Part shown: piece by piece, positions 1 to 11,996 of the stretch
Position numbering within the stretch: the first letter of the stretch is position 1
How the letters are laid out: the number at the start of each line of letters is the position of its first letter
Assembly (NCBI RefSeq): GCF_009727055.1
Contig: NC_052349.1
Coordinates: 40,102,029 to 40,166,028, forward strand
Source: Benincasa hispida
Taxonomy: Eukaryota > Streptophyta > Magnoliopsida > Cucurbitales > Cucurbitaceae
Direction: 5' to 3'
Length of the DNA stretch: 64,000 nt
Notes under the pieces: model-generated
Told to the model about the DNA's origin: nothing
What the model saw: only the letters and a program-made list of their open reading frames with translations
Databases searched by the model: none
Made by a program: the position numbers and the translations under genes

Positions 1-340
1 TCAACAAGACACTAAATCCTTTCAACAAGAGACTAGACAAGGCTTCTCAAACTTGGGCACTCAAATCACTCAGCTTACAACTATGGTAAGCAAACTTGAG
101 AGTAAATCTTTCGGAAAGCTTCCTGCCCAACTGGAGCATGCAAATATAAGTACAATTACTCTTAGAAGTGGTAAGGAAATTCCTTCTTCCTCTCAAGAAG
201 CTAGCCCAGTTCAATCTACCCCCAAGAAGCCAGAAAAGGTAAATGAGTATGAGAACAAGGTAAATGAATCTAAGAAAGCTCCCATCTTTCTAGAGGTACG
301 AAACCATATGTACCTAAGGCACCCTTCCCCAGTAGACTAG
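1..340 (+). pseudogene. Gag C-terminal fragment (Ty3/gypsy, Athila/Tat-like)
   Basis: The readable frame from 53 carries a segment predicted helical (TQITQLTTMVSKLESKS), then the linker ITLRSGKEIP, then a lysine- and proline-rich low-complexity stretch. This order is typical of the Gag-to-protease linker in Athila/Tat elements. The capsid part lies outside the window. The open frame ends at 340, and the downstream protease frame is separate, so the polyprotein is broken. Confidence 0.7.
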
Positions 341-381
341 CAAAGCCTAAGGGAAAAGATACCGATTTAGAGCTTATTGAA

Positions 382-1315
382 ATGTTAAAAATGGTACAAA
401 TCAACATCCCTTTTCTTAATTCTATTCAACAAATACCTAGGTATGTTAAATTTTTTAAAGATCTGTGTACAAAGAAAAGAAAAGGGAAAGAAGATGAGAG
501 AGTTACAGTTAGTAAAAATGTATTTGCATTATTAAAGAAAGACATGCCTCATAAATGTAGAGACCTTGGAATGTTTACTTTACCATGCAAAATAGGAGAA
601 AGGATTATTACTCATGTCATACTAGACGTAGGTGCATCGATAAATATCATGCCTTTTCATGTTTATGAAGATCTTAAATTGAATGGCCTACAAAGAACCA
701 ATGTTTGTATACAATTAGCCGATAGGTCATACATTCAACCCCTTAGGCATAGCAGAGGATGTCTTATTAAGAGTTGGCGAATTAATCTTTCCAGTTGATT
801 TTTACATTTTGAAAATGGATGAGTCTTACACTTCTACTGCTTCTACTATCTTATTAGGTGGACCCTTCATGAAAACAACAAAAACTAGAATCGATGTACA
901 CAAAAGGTCTTTGTTGGTAGAATTTGATGGAGAAGTGAAATTGTTCAACATATATGATGCCATGAAATTCCCTAAGGAGCATTTGTCTCTTTGCTCCATA
1001 GATACATGTGATGTGTTTGATGAATTATTGTTAACTATTGATGAAAATTTTGACTGTTTGGTTGCTGCCTCTATTGATCTTGATGATGATGACTCTTCAA
1101 TTGATTCTTTGTTTACTTCTAATGATTTTAATTTGAAAGATAATTCTTCTAATAAGGATATTGTTAAATCTCAGGTACAAAGGATTGAGCTTAAGGCTCT
1201 CCCTTCACACCTCAAGTATGTCTTCCTTGGGAGACAAAAAGCCTTTCCAGTTATCATTTCTAAAGAACTCATGTCTTCTCAAGCATACACATTAGTTGAA
1301 ACATTAAAGATCTAA
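382..1315 (+). pseudogene. Retropepsin-like protease region (Ty3/gypsy)
   Basis: The first frame (382-798) contains FTLPCKIGERIITHVILDVG followed by AS, matching the flap and active-site region of plant gypsy aspartic proteases, where D-[LV]-GAS is the catalytic motif. The catalytic Asp is present. Around position 740 the reading frame shifts, and homology resumes in the frame that opens at 809 with the segment ILLGGPFMKTTKTRIDV, normally continuous with the protease C-terminal half. A long acidic, serine-rich linker follows to 1315. The family would cleave the Gag-Pol polyprotein, but this copy is inactivated by the frameshift. Confidence 0.75.
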
Positions 1316-1317
1316 AA

Positions 1318-2527
1318 AAAAGCAATCGATTGGACTTTGGATGATATCAAGGGAATAAGTCTTTCCTTATGTATGCACAGGATTGTTCTAGAAGATGGAG
1401 CCAAGGCCACCGTCCAACCTCAAAGAAGACATAATCCAATGATGAAGGAAATAGTTCATAAAGAAATCATCTAACTCCTTAAAGCCGGAATAATATACCC
1501 AATTCCAGATAGACAATGGGTAAGTCCGATACATGTGGTACCAAAGAAATCAGACCATTGTAAAAAACGAAAAAGGTGAGATGATTCCAATGAAAGTACA
1601 AAACGGTTGGAGAATGTGTATATATTTTAGAAAACTAAACGAGGTAACAAAAAAGGATCACTTTCGTATTCCTTTCATTGACCAAATGGTTGAACGGCTC
1701 GTCGGGAAACCGTATTTTTGTTTTTTTGATGGATTTTCAGGATTCTATCAAATACCAATAGCACAGGAAGATCAAGAAGGACCATGTTTACATGGACTTA
1801 TGATAAATATGCGTTTAGGAGAATGCCATTTAGGCTATGAAATGCCCCAGGTACGTTTCAATGATGTATGATAAGTATTTTCTCTAATTATGTAGAAAAG
1901 TGCAAAGAAATTTTTATGGGTGAGTTCATTGTGTATGGTAATTCTTTTGAAAACTGTTTACATTATTTGAGTTTGATTTCAAAAAGATGCATAGAAACCA
2001 ATTTAGTGCTCAATTATGAAAAATGTCATTTCATGGCTTCTCGCGGAATTGTATTAGGACATATTGTGTCATTTAAAGGCATAGAAGTAGATAAGACAAA
2101 AATAAATGTCATTGCTAACCTTCCCTATCCTAAAAACATTAGGGAAGTGCGCTCTTTTCTTGGTAGTGCAAGATTCTATAGGAGGTTCATTAAAGAATTT
2201 TCTAAAATTGTACTCCCTTTGTCTAGCCAACTTAAAAAAGATGCCATATTTGATTTCAACGATGAATGTGAGAAAGCCTTTGACAAGCTTAAAGAGAAGC
2301 TGAATTCAACTCTAGTCCTCCAACCACCCCGATGGGACTTGTCATTCGAGATCATGTGTGATGCTAGCAACTTAGTAGTTGAAGCAGTATTGGGTCAGAT
2401 AGTTGACAAGAAATGCCATGTGTTCTATTTTGCATCGAGGACTCTCAACTCAACTCAAGTCAATTACTCCATAGCAGAAAAGAAATTTCTTTCCATTATT
2501 TTTGCTTTAGATAAATTTAGATCTTAC
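1318..2527 (+). pseudogene. Reverse transcriptase and RNase H N-terminal half (Ty3/gypsy), broken
   Basis: Homology starts just after the protease linker (KAIDWTLDDIKGIS), runs through WVSPIHVVPKK near 1510-1550 and GWRMCIYFRKLN near 1607-1640, and reaches the segment after the fingers/palm region. The catalytic Y/F-x-DD motif is replaced by F-M-G-E-F near 1911-1925, so both active-site aspartates are lost. A stop falls near 1473 and there is a frame break near 1865. The thumb/connection (VRSFLGSARFYRRFIKEFS) and the start of RNase H (MCDASN, near 2355) follow. The frame stops at FRSY because a solo LTR is inserted at 2528; RNase H resumes in frame at 4334. Confidence 0.85.
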
Positions 2528-4328
2528 TGATAGGATAAAAATTCATATGAAGCAAACAAAATCATTAAGCACTCTAATTACACTTAATTTGAGTTCAAGA
2601 CTAGCAAAAAAACAGTTTCAATAAAAAAAAAATGGTTTCATTTATGTATACCTTTGTAGATTCACTTCAATTCCCTGCTGAATTCCATGAATTAGATCTC
2701 CAAATCTTTAGTAGACTACCAAGAGGAGCTTCTCTACTATTCTCAGCCTTGGATTTAAGTGGTGGAACTCAAAATCTAGAGGGATTGAGAGGGTTTTGAG
2801 AGCTTGAGAGCAAACTGGTTTTTGCTGAAAAAACTTAGAGAATTTGAAAATCATCCCACTGAATTATGAAAAAATGAAGTCTTTATTCAATTAATCCATG
2901 AAAGCACTTAGTCTTACAACATTTTGACACTCCAAAATCCATTAACCAAGTGGCCTAGGTGTTGAAATGTGGAGAAATCCACTCAAAATCATATTTTGAG
3001 ATAAATCCACTAATACTTCCATTTTTCAATTTAAATTAATTTAATTTAAGAATAAATTAAATCTTAATTCAATTTCTATAAATTGAATTTAAAAAATGAT
3101 TTTAATTTTAATTAATTAATTAAATAATTTTAATTAATTCATTCATTAATAATTTAATATCAAATATTAAATTCATAAAATAGTTAATTCAAATATGAAT
3201 ACTATTCATGTAATCAATATTTAAATCATTATTTAAATATTTTAAACTCTCCAATTATGTTTATTTTTCACAAAATTAAACGTTTATTATATCAAATATA
3301 ATAATCCAAACCCTAAAAACTGAATTTGATCATTTCAAATTGTAAACCCTAATTTCAAATTTGAACACTTCAAATTTGCTCAATTTTCTAATTCGAGGTT
3401 TAATCTTTTAGAAGCTAGTAAAGGGACCTTATGGACCTACAAATCATGAGCTCTTACGATTTGAGATTAATCGGTTAAACTCTTTAATCTGAATTAATCA
3501 ATATTTGTTAACCATCGAGACAAACCACTATATCTCGATGGTTGTACTCTCCTCACTGTAGATATATTTCTGTCCACTTGATTTAACTATAATTAGTAAG
3601 TCGTCCCTTCACAGGTTATTCGTAATAACGGCTGGGTCAAATGTTGTTTTACCCCCAAAATTGTATCTTGCTTCTTAAGTCCCACCGATCCTCTAATGAA
3701 TAATTGATTTTTGATCCAATCACTAAATCGAGTCCCTCTCAGGCAAATGAGAGGGTGGGGCCCCTTGTTCAAAACCTGGAATCAATGCCTAAGAGAAAAA
3801 TCTCTCTACTATCCCTAAAGATGAGTAGGAGTGAATTATGTTTTGCACCCTATGTCCCCAATTATCTACCCGGTCTTACCCCTAAAATGGGCGACTTATT
3901 AAGTCGGTGCTGTTGAGTCAACCCTCACCTACGCAAATCAATATTTCTTGGTCCTGGTCTTATACAAACTCATTGCATAGGACGCCCCCATTCACATGTC
4001 TTTACATAAAAAATTTAGGATCACATCGTTTTTACTACCTAAAAGTGGGCCGCGTCTGATATTGTTACCAGAATAAAGTACCCAACCTTATTCATATACT
4101 ATTGACTGTTTTGACTATTTACTCGAACTTGATTCGTCTTTATATCTCCATATAAAGTTCAAGTATTCATGTAATAACCATAGATCTTAGTTATTAGATT
4201 TAGTCTATACAAGTACAATTTACCTATTCAATAACAGTTTTATTGAATAAATGTCAATAACATCTTTATCGATAATAGAAAAATGTTTAACATTACAAAC
4301 TACAAGTTTCAGGACATCCAATTCAACA
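2528..4328 (-). mobile_element. Solo LTR inserted in the gypsy RNase H codons
   Basis: The insert runs from TGATAGGATA to AATTCAACA and is flanked by the perfect 5-bp duplication CTTAC (2523-2527 and 4329-4333), the signature of an LTR retrotransposon. Read on the minus strand it begins TGTTGAATTGGATGTCC, and it is homologous throughout to the plus-strand LTR at 7645-11390 and more loosely to the copia LTRs further on. There is no internal domain, so it is a solo LTR of 1801 bp left by LTR-LTR recombination. Removing the insert and one duplication restores the RNase H reading frame. Confidence 0.9.
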
Positions 4329-4333
4329 CTTAC

Positions 4334-4648
4334 ATTCTTGGTTTTCCAATCATAATTTACACTGACCATGCCGCTCTTAGGTACCTTATGACGAAGAAAG
4401 AATCCGAACCCAGACTCGTAAGGTGGATCCTAATTTTGTGAGAATTCAACTTGACCATCAAAGAAAAAAAAGAATCAAAGAATTCAGTAGCCGACCACCT
4501 AAGCCGAATCGTGCAAGAAGAGGAGTCAATTCCAATAAGAGAAGACTTTTCTGATGAACATCTTTTCAAGGTATCTACTTTCCTATCATGGTATGTCGAC
4601 ATGGTAAATTATCTTGTGACTGGTAAGTTTCCCTTTAACATATCTTGA
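4334..4648 (+). pseudogene. RNase H C-terminal half (Ty3/gypsy), downstream of the solo LTR
   Basis: The frame continues exactly where it was cut at 2527: the segment IIIYTDHAALRYLMTKK (4350-4400), then WILIL, a stop, EFNLTIKEKK and VADHLSRI (4484-4507). TDHAALRYL and VADHLSR are the hallmark distal RNase H/tether motifs of plant Ty3/gypsy Pol. The in-frame stop at the WILIL-EFNLT boundary is an additional lesion. Confidence 0.85.
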
Positions 4649-5068
4649 TCTAGAAAGTCTAAATTCAAAAGTGACTCTAAATACTTTGTATGGGATCCTT
4701 CTATTTTATGAAAATTTTGTTCAAATTAAATAATTAGAAGATGTGTTCCTGATGAGGAGTTTGAGTCTATTTTGTCGTTTTGTCATGAGCACACATGTAG
4801 AGGTCATTTTAGTCTTAAACGAACTACTAGAAAAATCTTAGACTCGGGGCTATTTTGGAATTATTTGTTTGCCGACTCTTATGCATATTACAAATCTTGT
4901 GATAAATGTAAAAAATTTGGGTCTTTATCTAAAAGAAACGAGATGCCACTTAATTCCATTCTTGTATGTGAGATATTTGATGTTTGGGGCTTAGATTTCA
5001 TGAGCCCATACCCTTCTTCGTTTGACTATCTGTACATTTTGCTTGTGGTAGATTAGGTTTCCAAGTGG

Positions 5069-5477
5069 TAGGGGTGGTCATTCAAACCGCAAAAATTGAA
5101 CCGTTTTTAAAAATCGAATCGAACCGAAAACTTAGTGAAACTGAAAAATTCGGTTCGGTTCGGTTTCACTTTCGAAAACCAAATTTAAAACTGAACCGAA
5201 CCATTTTTAACTAATATATATATATATATTTAAAAAAAGAGTAAAACCGAATTTAAAATCGAACTGCTTTTAATTTAAAGAAAAAAACTGAATTAAAAAC
5301 CAAACCGAACCGAACTTTTTTTAATTAAAAAAAGAATATAACATGGATTTTTTAAAAATGCCAAAACCGAATTTGAAACCGAATCGAACTGCATATATGT
5401 AGTTCGGTTCGGTTCGGTTTGAACCAATAAATCGATCGGTTCGGTTTGACCACCGAACTAAACCATATCCACCCCTA
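5069..5477. mobile_element. hAT-type MITE in the integrase
   Basis: The element begins TAGGGGTGGTC and ends CCACCCCTA, giving a TAGGGGTGG terminal inverted repeat of the hAT type. It is flanked by an 8-bp duplication with one mismatch, CCAAGTGG (5061-5068) and CCAGGTGG (5478-5485), as expected for hAT transposition. The 409-bp interior is dominated by many copies of CGGTTCGGTT and its complement and has no ORF of its own. It split the integrase codons for VSKW-VEA cleanly, leaving both flanks in the same frame. Confidence 0.85.
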
Positions 5478-6051
5478 CCAGGTGGGTTGAAGCAATTCCC
5501 ACTTCTAGAATTTCTTGTGGTAGAATCTTCAATTGTTTCAAAATTTATCAAAAATAGCATCTTTTGTAGATTTGGAATTTCTAGAGCCATTATAACCGAC
5601 CAAGAAACACATTTTTGCAATAGAACCATAGAGGCATTATTGACGAATACGAAGTACACCATCGTGTAGCAACCCCGTATCATCCTCAAACAAATGGCCA
5701 AGCGGAAATTTCCATCGAGACGTGAAAAGAATTCTAGAAAAGACGGTCAACTTGAAAAGAAAACATTGGAGCTCTCGTCTTAATGATGTGCTTTGGGCTT
5801 ATAGAACTGCTTTTAAGATACATATAGGAACAACCCCGTACAGAATTGTATATGGAAAAGCATGCCATCTTTCAATAAAGGTTGAACACAAGGCATATTG
5901 AGCTGTAAAACAATGTAATTTGAATCTAGCTCAAGTTGGAGAGGAATGACTTCTAGAAATGCAACAATTAGAAGAATTGAGACGTGATGCTTATGAAAAC
6001 TAAAAGATTTATAAAGAAAAGACCAAAATTGCTCATGACAAAGGTTTGATA

Positions 6052-6077
6052 AAAAAAAAAAAAAAAAAAAAAAAACA
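6052..6077 (+). repeat. Poly(A) tract
   Basis: An uninterrupted run of about 25 adenines lies within the decayed integrase C-terminal region, probably expanded from the AAR-rich codons normally found there. Confidence 0.8.
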
Positions 6078-6305
6078 AAAAGTTTTGCTTTACAATTCTA
6101 AATTATAATTGATGTATGGAAAACTTAAGTCTAAATGGTTAGGTCCTTTTGAAATCACTAATGTTTTCACTTATGGTGCAGTTGAAATCAAAAGTCTTGA
6201 AACATGAAAGACTTTCAAGGTGAACGGGCACAAGCTTAAAGTTTACAACGAAGGGCATGTAAACCAAGTTCAATTGGAATTGCATTTGACTAATCCCTCG
6301 TATAT

Positions 6306-7644
6306 GTGATCCCCCTCTTCACCAATGTTGAGCAAGCAACATTAAAAAATTGCAAGAAAATAGGACAAATTTTCTCTTTCTTTTCATTTTTAATTTCTTT
6401 TACTTTGTTATTTTTGTTATTTTTGTTTTTTAAGCATTTCAAATAAAAAGAATAATTGATTCTTCTTTTTTTGTAGGTCATCACAAGAAGAAAAAGGAAA
6501 AACAAAACAAAAACAAGGAATTCTCTCAATAAAGCAAATAATCAATCCCAAAAACTAAGAAAGTTTCACTTTACATCCCTTACTTTTTGTTTTTGAACAT
6601 ATATGCATATTTTAAACATTGAGGACTATGTTCAATCTTTAAGTTGGGGGTGGGAAACATTGCATGTTTTTTACATTCTTTGATTAAATTTTTAGTTTAT
6701 AAAAAATAAGCCTTACTAAAATATTTGCTTTATGATGATATATAATGATGCATGTATGGAACTCTTGAGCATCTAAGCTCGGGTTAGATTTAGATTTATT
6801 TTATTTTGATATTTTGATATCTTGATTAGATTTGTGGCTCTAATATCTTGATAATTACTTTGATGATCTGAAGTTGAAATTTTTTTACTTCCTAATAAAA
6901 TATGTCTTCCACATCAATAGTGATTTTTCATATTCTTTGTGACTACTCTATGACTTCTTGTTGTCTTAAAAAGACTATTCATTGACTCTTTACTCATCTT
7001 GCTATAAATGAATAAATGCATGATTGATTGATTGCATGAAGACATACAATAAAAGAATCACATTCATTTTCTATTATGTATTATTTGATTTTCACAATCT
7101 CTTGATTCTTATCAATGAAATTTTGATGATGCACTCTTTTTAGTAAAGATACAAACGGAATTTTAGACCTCTTAAAATTTTCAAACACAAATTTGAAACC
7201 ATTTTTCAAAAGAAAAATTCTTTTCCTTTTAATTTCATAAAAAAATCGAATACTTAGCATTTAGATTTATTTAGAATCTTAAAACTTTTAGAAATGTCAT
7301 ATCTACTTGATTTTCTTTGTCACCCCGATAGGAACACTTTTGGTCTAAGAACAACCATCTAGTTAGAGTAGTAAGTCTAGACAAAGAGGATAAAATAGGG
7401 CATTCTAAAAAAAGAAAAAGTTGCTAGCACATAAAAAAAGAGGAAATTATTTCAAATGGTAAGACTGTTGAAAATATTTATAAGATATTGCAAAATTTTA
7501 GAACTATCAATGATAGTTCTAAAATTATGCTATATTTTTTTAAATATTTTGGTTTATTTTCTATATTTAAAAACAACCCTAAAAAAATAATTAAGCAAGA
7601 TTGCAAAACCAAAATAACATGACTTTCACTAATGTGTATGTGTG
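6306..7644 (+). other. Noncoding 3' spacer of the gypsy element, first part
   Basis: No coding potential is visible. The segment follows integrase directly and contains AAGTTGGGGGTGGG near 6641-6653, a purine tract seen downstream of integrase in Athila/Tat-type elements. It continues at 11391 after an inserted LTR. It carries one short MITE remnant (7463-7582). Confidence 0.6.
7463..7582. mobile_element. MITE remnant, 'actgttgaaaatatttt' family, copy 1
   Basis: It starts with GACTGTTGAAAATATTTATAAG and ends with ATTTTGGTTTATTTTCTATA and AACAACCCT. The same flanks occur at 29261-29450 and 35842-36030. The short inner palindrome (TAGAACTATCA and TGATAGTTCTA, 7499-7521) is a truncated version of the TCTATTAGTGATAGACA-like core in the other copies. 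Confidence 0.55.
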
Positions 7645-9157
7645 TGTTGGGTTGTATGTCCTAAAACTCGAAGTTTATAATGTTAAACATATTCTATTAT
7701 CAATAAAGATGTTATTGACATTTATTCAATCAAACTATTGTTGAATATGTAAATTTCACTTGTAAAGACTAAATCCAATAAACTAAAGATCCATGGCTAT
7801 TATATGAATACTTAAACTTTATGTGGAGACATAAGAGTGGATCAAGTTCAGTAAATAGCCAAAACGGTCTATAGTATATGAATAAGGTTGAGTACCTTAT
7901 TCTAGTAACACTATCGAATGCGGCCCACACTGTAGTTGTTACAATTTGTTGTAAAGTGTTACAAACGAAGTGATCCTGATTCATTCATGTATTGACATGA
8001 GGAGCGAAGGTTCATATTCAATGAGTTTGCATAAGATCAGACCAAGAAATAAGTCACTCTTACTTTATAACGTTGTTTACTATTTAAGACTGGCTATTTC
8101 AAAGCCATGACCTAGGTAACTTAAAATCTTGAGCTAATTATGAACTCCTATTTATTCAGGATTATCCTTAGATTTTCATGGTGAAAGTTGGCTCAATAGA
8201 ACTAGCTTAATAAGCCTCCTATTTCAGGGGTAAGATCGGGTAGATAGCTGGGGACATGGGTTGCAAGATGAAATTTACTCTTACCCGCTTTTAGGGATAG
8301 TAGAAAGGTTGTTCCCTTAAGTGTTGACTCCGGGTCTTGAACAAGAGGCCCCACCCTATCATTGGCTCTAGACGGACTCAGTTTAGTGATTGGATCGCAA
8401 ACCAATTGTTCATTAGAGGATCAGTGAGATTTAAATAGCAAGATGTCTCAGAGGTAAAATAACTTTTGAACCAGTCGTTATTACAAACACCCTGTGAAGG
8501 GTTACGAGTGGACACAATGAGCTTTAGTGGAATGACCCGGTAGTTAACAAATGATGGTTAATTAGATTAAAGAGTTTAGCCGATTAATCTTGAATCATTG
8601 GAACACATGATCTGTAGGTTCATAATGTCCCTTTACTAGCTCGTAAACCTTGGATTAATATATTGAGTGAATTTGAAGTGTTCAAATTCATTTTGGGATT
8701 CAAGCTGAAGTGTTCAACTTAGGATTTGAATATTGAATTGTTCAATTTCAAATTAGGGTTCGAGTAAATATTTGATATAATTAATGTTTAATTTATCGAA
8801 ATTAAACGTAAATGAAGAGGTTAAAATATTTAAATATTGATTTAAATATTAAATACATGAATAAGATTCATGTATAATCTAGGTGTTTAATTAATTTAAT
8901 ATTTGATATTAAATCATTATTTAATTAATTAAGATCTAATTAATTTTCAATTTTCAATTTCAATTTTAGAAATTTAAATTTGTATTTGATCAATTTTGAA
9001 TTAAATCAATTAAAATTGAAAATTAATATTTCAAGTAGTGGGAAAATCCACATTTTGAGTAGCCTAGTGGATTTCTCCACATTTGGACACATATCCCACT
9101 TAGTTAGTGGACTTTGATGTGTCATCAACATTATAGATTGATCCTTGCATGTATTAG

Positions 9158-11017
9158 TGATGGTGGAAAATTAGAAGTCAATTTTACTCGACGACCAAAA
9201 TCCCGTGGACGCAGTATGTGATGCATGTTCATAAGATATGCATTGATAGTCATGCGTCGATGGTCATGCATTGGACTGATAATGCGTTAATGAATGTATG
9301 CGATGACCATGTGTCCTGCTGCAAGTTTTCTTGCACTCACGCCAAGTATAACGCGAATGCAAGTTTCTTGGGTAATCCGAGGTCGAACATAGGGACTTGT
9401 GGCTATATGTTTGCGGTGATGTGCATGCGGTGGTTTAAATAAAAGAATGGAGGGGATGTTGCTAAATTAGTCCTAGTCCTACTCCTATCTAACAGACAAT
9501 GCAATAAGAATATGCATGAAAGGTAGAGATACGACAAACCTTGACATGAAATAAATGTATGGGAAAATAGATAAAATGCAGAGATGTTTTCATTGCAACC
9601 CTTAAGAGTGATAGCGAGGGCAACCCTAGTCAACGCAAGCCAATGCAATCATGCTACACTCATGCACAACAAATCATTTTCCAATGCAAATGTGATGCTC
9701 CTAAGTCTAGGACGCATGTGTTGAATGCAAAGTGTCCATAGAGCTTATTCCTAAGTCTCTACTCTTTTCCTATGCGATGATGCAAAATGCATAAAAGCAA
9801 AGTGACCGCATACAATCGTATCCTATCTCTAGGATGCATGCGATGGGTTAATAGCAAACAGTGTTTATTCCTAAGCTCCTATCTTTTGTATTATATGTTC
9901 TAATCTGACTCTCCCGAGCCTAGGTTTTGACCTGACCTTCTCAAGCCTAGATCCTATCCTTAGACTACCCTCCCGAGTATCCCTAATGGACGAATGAAGC
10001 ATACATATTACAAGACAATCACATGAACTTGGTTGATGCAAGGTTGTTACTATCCCTAGTGAAGAACGTATACATTACTTAATGCGTCCAACTACTTACC
10101 TTTCGGGCAGTTGATTGTTGCTAACTTTACTCATAGACTAGACAGGTGTTGCAGCAGCTTCACACTAAGCAAATAAGGTTACTCACACACTCGCGCAACG
10201 CAAACCTCTCGGTGGGTTGCTACATGTTTCATATTCCTAATCCACATGACTAACTATGCAATACCCAAATACTCCCACTAAGTGTTGTAATGAATGTAAA
10301 AATACTAAGCAAAGAAGATGGAGATGGAGTCGAAGGAACAGGGAAATGTATTGAAAAATAGATTGTATTAATTCCTTATTCAAAATGTCATACAATACAA
10401 TATAGGAAAAGAAAGAAAAAGAAATGATCGGCTGGAAGCAAAACTTTGCTTCCAGCAGATGTGCATCAAGGCTGCCGGTGGTGCCATGGATGGGCGGAGA
10501 AGCTGACTCTCTCAAGATCTAGCTCCGGTCGAAGGCTCTAATCTTCACTTGGATTGCCATGGATGGTGAAGAACTCTCAAGCGTCTTCTCATACATTCTA
10601 CCTTGCGTTGTCGCGTAGCTGCAATCATTCAATGGCCGCATTTGCTCAATACCGCAACTCTACATGATGACCGCAATCGCCTGACAAGTGCAATCCCCAT
10701 GCGATGGACGCATGCGGCTGATCACCGCAACACCCATGCATTGTTCTAATGCACTTGCCTTGCGATGGAGAGTTTTTCCACATGCGGTCGTCTATGTGGT
10801 GGTCCGATTTTTGCGTTTGCGTTCATTTCCTGCATTAGCTACAAAAATAGAACATTGAACGCATAATTAACGCAAAATAACGGGTTAGCTGAGATTCGAC
10901 ATGCTGATCGACACAAACTCTTTTTCTCGTGAATTTCTAACATAATTGCTGCATATTCTGCCTAACAACCTTCATAATTCTAAGGCCTAAGATGACATGC
11001 ATTTCTGCATGTCATCA
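9158..11017. mobile_element. Solo LTR nested in the LTR at 7645-11390
   Basis: The insert runs from TGATGGTGGAAAATTAG to TGCATGTCATCA and has a perfect 5-bp duplication ATTAG (9153-9157 and 11018-11022). TGATG and CATCA form short inverted termini. The 1860-bp sequence has no coding capacity and is rich in GCATGCG and GCGATG words, unlike the AT-rich host LTR. Orientation and superfamily cannot be decided from this window, because no second copy or linked internal region is present. Confidence 0.8.
10991..11016. other. Perfect hairpin at the end of the nested solo LTR
   Basis: GATGACATGCA, a 4-nt loop TTTC, and TGCATGTCATC form an 11-bp perfect inverted repeat one base inside the right terminus of the solo LTR. 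Confidence 0.8.
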
Positions 11018-11390
11018 ATTAGAAACATAAATACTTCAATTTTTGGAAATTGGAGTAAGAGTTGCATGTTGACCTTTAAACAAATTATGTAGAAACTTGA
11101 TTCTCCTTAAACCTCTCTAAATCCACTTCAATTCCCCTCAATTCTGAGTTCCACCACTCCAATACAAGTTGAAGAATAGTAGAAAAGATTTTCTTGGTGG
11201 TTCATAGTTGATTTGCAGCTCAAGTTCGTGGAGAGTAACTCAGATTTCGTGGCAGTCTTAAAAGGTATAAATTCTAAAACCCTTCTCTTTCGAAATGTTA
11301 TTTCATGCATGCTTTTAGAACTTAAATTAAGTGTAATTAGAGTGCTTATTGATTATGATTTCTTCCACTGTGTGTATGTACTTTCCATCA

Positions 11391-11996
11391 ATGTGTGCAT
11401 GGATAGAGGTGAAAAGAGCTACCTCCATCGTATCTTTTTAAGGCCCACATGAAAAGAGTGATAGGTTTCCGGTAGTTGAGTGTGAAAGCTATCCCTCTAG
11501 GTAAAAGAAATACCAATTAAGTTTTGTATGCATGAGTTCTAAAGGCACCATTGCCTTAGAATTGCCTCTCTCCAATGCAATTTAGGTATATCTTAGTCCG
11601 ATAATAGATCCAGTGTAGAGCGAAGAGGAATTGAGAGTTAGATATCACCTTTCTACTAGTTTTGGCCTTTAAATAAACTAAAACTTTGTAGTCTTTTCTT
11701 TTATGACTTTGTAAGAAAATGTCCTTTTCTTTTTCAAAAATAAGTTCCAAATTTTTGTCAGTAAAATTTTAAATTTCTAAATGGATGTTTGTATCATTAC
11801 TTCCTTTATTGTTGAGAAAAGAGATGAGAATCAATTTTTTGTGTAAGTCAATTGAGCATATGAATAATTTGAATAAGTAAATGAAAGTTTGAATATTCTC
11901 AATAAAAAATAGACAAATTCACATTTTTCTTGAATGAATGCATAATTTCTAGTTTTTAACTTGCTCGAGACGACCAAGAGCTAAGTGGGGGTATTT
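11391..11996 (+). other. Noncoding 3' spacer of the gypsy element, second part, with polypurine tract
   Basis: This continues the spacer broken at 7644. Its last 45 bases read CTCGAGACGACCAAGAG followed by CTAAGTGGGGGTA (11980-11993), the usual polypurine tract context of plant Ty3/gypsy elements and the primer site for plus-strand DNA synthesis. The 3' LTR starts immediately afterward. Confidence 0.7.

Larger units (their letters stand above)
4690..6305 (+). pseudogene. Integrase (Ty3/gypsy), split by a MITE
   Basis: An N-terminal HHCC zinc-binding region is visible at 4772-4920 (HEHTCRGH and later CDKC). The catalytic core follows with the first acidic residue in GLDFM (near 4988), the second in ITDQETHFCN (near 5595) and the glutamate in the [10 protein letters not shown] region (near 5675-5710), so all three D,D,E positions can be seen. 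A stop replaces the residue after VVD near 5054, a MITE occupies 5069-5477, and a stop and frameshift separate the parts after 5669. The C-terminal part (VLWAYRTAF near 5790, [11 protein letters not shown] near 5840, then FKVNGHKLK near 6220) keeps the Athila/Tat pattern to about 6305. A 25-nt A run near 6052-6076 interrupts it. Confidence 0.85.
7645..11390 (+). mobile_element. LTR (solo), itself split by another solo LTR
   Basis: It starts TGTTGGGTTGTATGTCC and ends TTTCCATCA. The flanks are GTGTG on the left and ATGTG on the right. With a two-base slip in the left TG repeat the duplication would be a perfect ATGTG at 7638-7642. It aligns over its length with the reverse complement of the solo LTR at 2528-4328, including the shared TTAAATTAAGTGTAATTAGAGTGCTTA segment just before the 3' end. 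Without the nested insert (9158-11022) it is about 1.88 kb, comparable to the 1.80 kb relative. No internal retroelement domain is present. Confidence 0.8.

Noticed and set aside
10991..11017. Helitron 3' end (hairpin near the terminus)
   Set aside because: No CTRR end follows the hairpin and the insert has a 5-bp duplication, which Helitrons do not make.
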